64,000 nt of DNA from Litomosoides sigmodontis (taxonomy: Eukaryota; Nematoda; Chromadorea; Rhabditida; Onchocercidae). The translations under genes and the position numbers were made by a program. Below the pieces are notes generated by a model. That model did not search any database, was not told the origin of the DNA, and was given only the letters and a program-made list of their open reading frames with translations. Where the stretch lies: the NCBI GenBank assembly GCA_963070105.1, contig OY718807.1:3507001-3571000 (forward strand), written 5' to 3'. Below are positions 57,801 to 64,000 of the stretch, in pieces (the first letter of the stretch is position 1; each line of letters begins with the position of its first letter).

Positions 57801-58771
57801 CAAAATATGAGCGGAAAATTGACCAGGAAAAACCTACATTGATGTGTAATGAATGTATCAGTGAGTGTTTAGTAAATAAATTTAACAGGTCACAGGATGA
57901 ATGAACTCCTAAACACAAGCAATTTGGTGCTTTGCAATTTTTAATTTAGTTTTTTCTTTTAAATCATCCGTTTCACTTATTTGTGACGAATTCAGCAGAG
58001 TAAACTGGAAAATTGGGAATAATCAAAAACAATCAAAAGGAATATTTAGATTTTAATTGAAAATGAGGATAGATAATTTCATGCTGAAGACAAGACCTCG
58101 TTTGCAAGTGGTGCAGAAAAATTGAAAATAATTTCGCCGTGACGCATGAACCTATTGACGCGTTCTTTCAAATAATCGGCCAACAGATCCAAAGCTCTCT
58201 GATTTATTCGCGTAACAAAACCCGCATTTACGTCTGGTTTCGTGAAGAAACTATCTGAAAGCCATTTTCGTTCCAGAATCTCTTCAACAACTCATCTCAC
58301 CTCACTCACTTTTCACTTTCTCGTTCCACTTATCACTCGAATATTATCTATTCTCAATTAATTTCACACACTCTCAGGGAAGTACTGCTTGAGCAGTACG
58401 GAAAGCAGAAGTTTGAATTTATTTCTGAGACATTTCACCGATGGTACCTCACCCATTACGCCCGTTAAGCATTTACAACAAGATTGTGAACTAAAAATTA
58501 TTTGGAAGTCAACTGTGATGACAACCCAGTCAAAATGCAACTATTTTTAAGCTAACAGGTAGATTTCCTCTCTCCTTCTCTCTTTCTCTCTTTCTTTTTT
58601 TTTTAAAAAAAAGACAAAGATTGTTACTCGAAAGGAAGGAATTAAGCAATTGCGGCAAGTACTGCACTTATCATGAAGAGGAAGCTGTCTAAAATGAAAC
58701 TTACTTGCTAGGGAGTGTGAATGTGTGAGAGCGCACAGTTGTAATGAAATAACAATTAGCTGTAAATTCAT
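54803..58771 (-). CDS. BPI/LBP/CETP-family secreted lipid-binding protein
   Basis: Secreted protein of the BPI/LBP/CETP/PLTP fold, which binds lipids or bacterial lipopolysaccharide in two apolar pockets. Ten minus-strand exons, in coding order and given as plus coordinates, join in phase: 58705-58771, 58097-58254, 57640-57738, 57377-57468, 56631-56811, 56291-56477, 55909-56160, 55531-55658, 55145-55376 and 54803-54984, for 525 residues. Exon 1 is a signal peptide (MNLQLIVISLQLCALTHSHS) with a perfect GTAAGT donor. The N-terminal domain opens KPDVNAGFVTRINQRALDLL. The two conserved cysteines are in DLQKCTLSP and IICSSFN. The domain ends with NTELVPIISNRLMNTPMSAV and FDRYFLNYGLIDSIQYLP. The C-terminal domain opens MLEFTISNYTLAGLLYWMDQ, a hallmark of the nematode family, and continues with YPRGMVKIKS, FTSEMRIDKFKIFDVI and ETSLEFLVSALNEL. 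The acidic tail (FDYYDNVNSTAALL) is distinctive. Whether it is antibacterial or a lipid carrier cannot be told from sequence. Confidence 0.93.
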
Positions 58772-61645
58772 TTTGCTACTTCAACAGTAGTAAGGATGAA
58801 AGGCCGAAGGGCGTTACTCACTCCTTCTGGCGCTTTTGTAAAATCCAGGTTCTTCTGATGGAATTCAGGTGATAATTCCAGTGTTAATCACAAAATTGAC
58901 AGTGAGTGATACCGGCAATGTTGTCGTTGATGATGACGATGATGAATAACTAATAATGTCGAAATGCTTAAATCCTTTTGATAATTCAGTAACTGTGATA
59001 AGGGAAGATGATAAGAAATAACAGTAATAGTGAATTGGATTATCAGTGCCAATTGGATGTAAACTGCTTCTCGCAAAACAATCACTTTAGTCGAAAAATT
59101 AGCATATTTTGATGTGGGAGTACTCTCTGCTAAGCGACGTTAACATTAAAGACGCTTTCAACGCATACTAATTAAACCGAAACGCTGAAATAAACGTTTT
59201 GATACAGTAATCGTAGAAGAAAGATGAAGAGAAAAAAAGATAAATAGTGTCTATTAGCGTTTTGTTGAGATATTTATAAAAACTAAAATCATTCAGACGA
59301 ATGCGCTTACGGGAAAATTGCTCTCTCTATCTCACTCTTTCACTCTTTCTCTATCTCTCTCTCTCTCTCTCTCTCTGAAGAACACGAAAGTTTTATATAA
59401 AGCATTCCATTGATAAAACAAAGCAAAGGAAATAAATGCAACCGTAATGAAGTATGAAATGATATTCTGAAGTGAATTACTTTATTTTTCTCTTTACCGG
59501 AAATGATTGTAAGTAAAGTGAAGCCGGAAATATAGACACCTTTGAAAATTTAACCGGAAATCACAAACGTTCGCAACTTATTATATTTGTAGCTAATAGA
59601 AAAATTATTCCTGCATTGTTATCCTAGTCCTATCAAAGCTCTTCGCGACGTTTTTTTCAGGTGAAAAGAATTTGCATAATTTCGAACAGTTAAAAAAATA
59701 AAGCTTACTTGTTAGGCAGGACAAATTTCATGGAATCACAACCTAAAAAAAATTTCGAAAGTATAAATTCAGTTTCGCGCTTAAATAATCATTTGCACAC
59801 AGTTCAAATAAAACAAATAATAATTATCTTTCCAATACTAAGGAAAAAAAATAATAATTTCAATTAAGTCAAAGAATTCTGTCAAAATATAGAAATGATT
59901 CGTTTGACGAATGCTATCGTTCGTGAATTCCCATGTATTTCTAATCTTTTGTGGGAAAATGAATCAAATTTTAAAAAATTTTAATGAAAATTACAGTACT
60001 TAAAAATTTTAACGCCCATAGTCCTTATACGGTTGTTTCAAATGCAATTCAAATCTCGCCTATCTCTAACAAAAGCTTCACCTCACAGCATTATTTTTGC
60101 TAACTTAATTCTTTTAGGCTACTCAAATTAGTAAATTCATTTATTAATAAAAAAAATGAAAAAAAAAACGATCGCTAAAGCTAACATACATGAGCACCTG
60201 ACCTTTGTTTTACGGAATCTTCCCTACTCGGATTACTCATAATCATTAATCTACAAATGTCCCATTCAATTCTCCACGTCGATATCTCAAATCGACTTTT
60301 TTTTTTCTCATTTGAAAATGACTCACTCTATCATTATTAATGAATTAAAATTGTTTTGCGATATATTCCTCTCTTACGGCATAAATCAACAAACTCAATT
60401 TGCAATCAAACCTTTCATGAAGTAGAGATTTTTTTCCTGAATTCAATTCTGTGAATGTTAATGTTTGCTAGAGGAATAAATTAGCACTGAGAAAGAAAGT
60501 TTCGTTCATCATCTTTGATTTCTAAATTTTACATTTTTGTATTAAACAAAATACCCCACACTTCATGTTGCATGTAACTCGATGAGCCATTCGAAATAAT
60601 ACTTAATGTTCAGTGATCAAGAATGACCAAGTATGATCAAAGGCGTTTCTCTTTTTCTTAAATTTTAAAGTTGAGTTACAGCACTCTTGATGAGATTCAA
60701 AAAAAGAAAAGAGTGTGAAGAGTCTTAATGATAATGTAAATAACGTTTGATGAAAGCTCAATGAAATTTTACCATTCATTCTTTTAAAGCATTTAAAATT
60801 TAAAATTATTGAACCTGAAAGATTCAAATTCATCAAAAGTGATTGTGTGCACAGTGACAAATCAATGAATCGACGAAGAAATGTTTGTAGCATTTACAAA
60901 AATTTCACAAAATTTTCATGCAATGCTTCGCTTTTAAAAAGGGAAATACTGATGTGCAACATGCATCAAAGCTTATATGGTAATATTAGAAGCATTTTGT
61001 TCCGGCGGCTTAATTCAAACGGAAGTGATTTCTCTGCCTAACACAGTCAAACGGGAAGAGACGGAATAGTCAACGACTTTGAAAAATAAAGGAAAAAAAA
61101 ATTTCATTTTTGTCATGTTCTTTTTTTTTGAAAAACAGGTTCAAATGCCTTCATGGTAAATAATCAGCAAACAAGATTTGGAGCTGTTGTTGATTATGGC
61201 GCTATTTATTATGCCATTTTTTTTCACTAAAATGTTATCCCTTCCCTTCCTCCCTTCCTTTCCTTTTCTTTCTCCCTAAGAAAAGATGAATAGAAATCGC
61301 TTTGTTTTACAATTCATTTTTTTTAAATTCCTTCCTTGATTTAAAAATGAAGGATAAATTGTTGAAGCAAATCTCACAAAATTCCTCTTCAAAAAAAAGA
61401 GAGAAGATGAAGAAGAAAACGTCCCTTGTTGTAATTTAAAATTAATGAGGAAAAGCGATTGTGACATAACAACAATAACTGTTCGAAGGCAATTTTGTAG
61501 GAAAATTCGTAGATTCATTGAAATTAAAATGGAATAATTTCATAGGATACATTCACACATTACAACTCATACTATCTTTATTATCATTTACATTTTGGAT
61601 AAGATTTATGAAATCATTTGGTTTAAATGTACACAATGCTTTTTT

Positions 61646-61811
61646 ATGGTAGTTTTTTTTACTGATGCAAATTTTTTTGTTCAATTAATACCTCTTTCTT
61701 TTTTGCACGATTACGATGATATTGACGTGGAAGTGAGAGAAAGAGAAAAGATGGAAGCTGATGAGATATCAATTAATTTGAGGAGAATTACAGAAAAGAA
61801 ATTGGAAGAGA
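61646..61811 (+). CDS. Candidate first exon, unknown gene
   Basis: An ATG-led frame of 55 codons ends at a strong GTAAGT donor (61812). After a hydrophobic start (MVVFFTDANFFVQLIPLSFL) it reads HDYDDIDVEVREREKMEADE and then ISINLRRITEKKLEES, a charged, probably coiled-coil stretch. A second coding-looking segment follows the acceptor TTCCAG at 62946 (KSSPRNTRVKEMESFRSEIA, TGA near 63018), but its phase does not match this donor. The gene could continue beyond the window, or the frame may be chance. Confidence 0.25.
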
Positions 61812-62324
61812 GTAAGTAATGCATCATCATTTACTCATAAATGTTAAGCTATTTTAGACATGATTAGCGATATGCAAAAAGTTTTTCCGCTTTGCAATAT
61901 AATCTGAAGTTAGATGCGTAATACACAGCTACATAACGTGTTGTACGTGTTACGTGATACATGGATGTAAATGATGAAGGGAAAATTTTGTCCAGGTGTG
62001 GGAGAGATGATGAAAGTGAGAGGATGAATGAGTAATGAAGGAGGGAGAGAAACAAAAGGGACGGGGAAGGGGGGAAATACTGTTTGAAAGAGTGAGTTAA
62101 ATTAATAATGAAAGAGCGGACGGCAGTGGGTGGCGGGCAAATCTGATCGTAGCGGTAAGATCAGTGCGGCGTAACGTTCCTATTACATCCATCCAATGAA
62201 GCAGCTGAAATGTCTGGAATGGAAATGTACTACTGCAATCGACCAGCAGATGGTCGATAAGATGATAGAGTAGGAGATGATGGGATAAGTGAAGTGAAGT
62301 GGAGGAGTGGGAGCAGTAGGAAAG

Positions 62325-62389
62325 TACCTACTACCTACCTACCTACCTACCTACCTACCTACCTACCTACCTACCTATCTACCTACCTG
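62325..62389. repeat. (CTAC)n microsatellite
   Basis: About 16 CTAC units with one CTAT variant. It creates a spurious Tyr-Leu-Pro-Thr repeat in one frame. Confidence 0.95.
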
Positions 62390-63739
62390 CTCACTTGACG
62401 CGTGGAGTGCGCAGACAGGGATAATACATTGGGCTGGTGGTAGTAGTAACCGCGGTGCGGTTGCGGTTGCTATCGCTGCTCACAGAACCGGATGCCCAGC
62501 GGCCGACAGCTCAAAACGGGCAAACGATAATGGTATGGGATGGCAGGGATGGATGTTGGTGACAGCGAGTATAAGTAGTGGTAATTGCTGTAGTTGTGGT
62601 AGTAATCTGGTTGCATCCGTCGGTGGTACCAACACTTCCCTTGCCAAAAGGGAAATGTGAGGAGGATGGATGATGAAGTTCCGAATGTGTAGAAAGGCGA
62701 AAAAAGAGCAGAGATGTATTTCTACACACTGATTGCTTCATGAAGAGTTAACACTGTTAGGTGCTTCCATCGAGCTGAATTACACCTCCGAACTCGCTAA
62801 GTGAGGCAGATAATTGCTTTGCTTTTAATTGACGAAATTGCAGTAATTTTAGACTTCTAATTTTAATCTTCGAAATAGTATCCTTTTAAATGTTACCGAT
62901 TACATTTATCAATTTTTTTTCTTTCTCATAAAACTTTCGCTTCCAGAAAAGCTCTCCTCGCAACACGCGTGTTAAGGAGATGGAGAGTTTTCGTAGTGAA
63001 ATTGCTATGAGTGGTTGATTTGAGAGTAAACATTTGCCGATTTCTTCCACGTCAATTTCAGTTCTCTTCTGAAATTTCAGTTTTTGAAGAATCTAACAAG
63101 TCTCTGAACGTTTCTTACTTCAAAATAAAACTAATGTACACAAATTGCTCTTCCATTTCAATTCACTTATTGTTGCAGATTACCATTTCAATAAAGATCA
63201 CTGATGACAGCGTTATTTTAGAATTAAAAATTACAAATGAGCATGTGTAATTTAAAAAAGAGGAAATTCTTCCTAGTCGTCTACCAGACGTAGTTGCAAA
63301 TTAGCATTAGCTTAGCTTACGGAAAAGTGCAGTGAGTGCTTCGTATTGCATACATACTTTAATGGCTGATTGATATCAGTGCAATCAATATGAATTAAAT
63401 TGATAATGAGGAAATGAATGATTGCAAAGATCGATTTCCTCACTTACTGGTCCAATGCCTAATTTTGTCATTAAATTCTTCCCAAACGACACAAATTTAA
63501 AATGAATTTTACAAGCATTCTAAATTTACATCTTTAACATAGTGAATGCATAAGATGAGAAGTGTAACTTTGTTTATTTCGCTTATTTAAAAAAGCGTGC
63601 TAATTAATCAATCAGTCAATGACAGTACAAACAAAAATGAGTGAATATGAATGGGACCACTCTCAAACTAAAAAGTGACATTTGAAATTATACATTGAAG
63701 AGTGGAATGCTTGATAAGATGATAGATTCACTCATCAAA

Positions 63740-63740
<1 letters not shown>

Positions 63741-63782
<42 letters not shown>

Positions 63783-63873
63783 TGTGTGTGTGTGGGTGTG
63801 TGTGGGTACTCGTTGATGGACGGATGGATGGTTGAATGAAAGAATGAATGAATGAATGAAGGAAGGAAGGAAT
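63741..63873. repeat. Compound (GT)n, GATG and GAAT repeat cluster
   Basis: GT tract (63741-63806) with GGGT interruptions, followed by GATG, GAAT and GAAG tetranucleotide runs. Confidence 0.95.
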
Positions 63874-64000
63874 GGTCATTAGGATGTACCACATTTATGA
63901 TTGACTTCAATCCTCTCATTATTTCCTGACTTTCATCGTCTAAAAGTGATTTTATAAAATCACATGACTTTTACTCTTCAACAAACGTTTCCACAAGTTG

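Larger units (their letters stand above)
58772..64000. other. Right-hand noncoding region
   Basis: Apart from the weak candidate exon near 61.7 kb there is no supported gene. The first kilobase is upstream of the BPI-like gene and probably holds its promoter. A CT tract lies at 59351-59376. Confidence 0.4.

Noticed and set aside
59705..59744. Minus-strand micro-exon (CDSMKFVLPN) between TTTTTTTAG and GTAAGC
   Set aside because: The BPI-like gene already has a phase-consistent signal-peptide first exon at 58705-58771, and no other gene on this strand can use it.
62307..62660. 117-codon frame with Tyr-Leu-Pro-Thr repeats
   Set aside because: Its first part is the CTAC microsatellite. The rest is low in complexity, with no splice context or known motif.

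Overview
The window is animal nuclear DNA, most likely from a parasitic clade III (spirurid/filarial-type) nematode. It is AT-rich with many simple repeats. Genes are cut into many short exons by introns of about 45-1000 bases with GT..AG ends and TTTCAG/TTTTAG acceptors. Protein content is metazoan, and several families have the nematode flavour (DNase II of the NUC-1/CRN type, an NPR-type neuropeptide receptor, a BPI/LBP family lipid-binding protein). The species assignment is inference. All exon chains below were joined by hand from splice signals, reading phase and family knowledge.

Layout, left to right. (1) 1-1330, plus: the 3' end of an SLC4 bicarbonate/anion transporter. (2) 3037-5837, plus: a complete secreted DNase II. 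(3) 5838-15398: mostly noncoding, with one coding-looking orphan exon at 12934-13236. (4) 15399-16649, plus: a four-exon gene for a small secreted protein I cannot place in any family. (5) 16650-27481: about 10.8 kb with no convincing gene and many CA/GT tracts. (6) 27482-34311, plus: a complete 16-exon TBL1/TBL1XR1/Ebi-type co-repressor subunit (LisH plus WD40). (7) 35188-35977, plus: a weakly supported small secreted-protein gene spanning a 200-N scaffold gap. (8) 38340-41135, plus: a WD40 protein resembling only the C-terminal propeller of WDR47. (9) 48089-52910, plus: an eight-exon rhodopsin-type neuropeptide receptor whose introns hold very long TTTA and TA arrays. (10) 54803-58771, minus: a complete 10-exon BPI/LBP/CETP-family secreted lipid-binding protein. 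(11) 58772-64000: noncoding apart from a weak candidate first exon.

The genes do not form a pathway. They are independent transcription units, eight of nine on the plus strand. DNase II and the BPI-like protein are both secreted or lysosomal, with possible roles in digestion or defence. TBL1 and the WDR47-like protein are neighbouring WD40 genes. The least explained items are the orphan secreted protein (15399-16649), the orphan exon (12934-13236), the possible small secreted gene with a frame-changing 31-base duplication at its end (35942-36003), and several long near-perfect palindromes.
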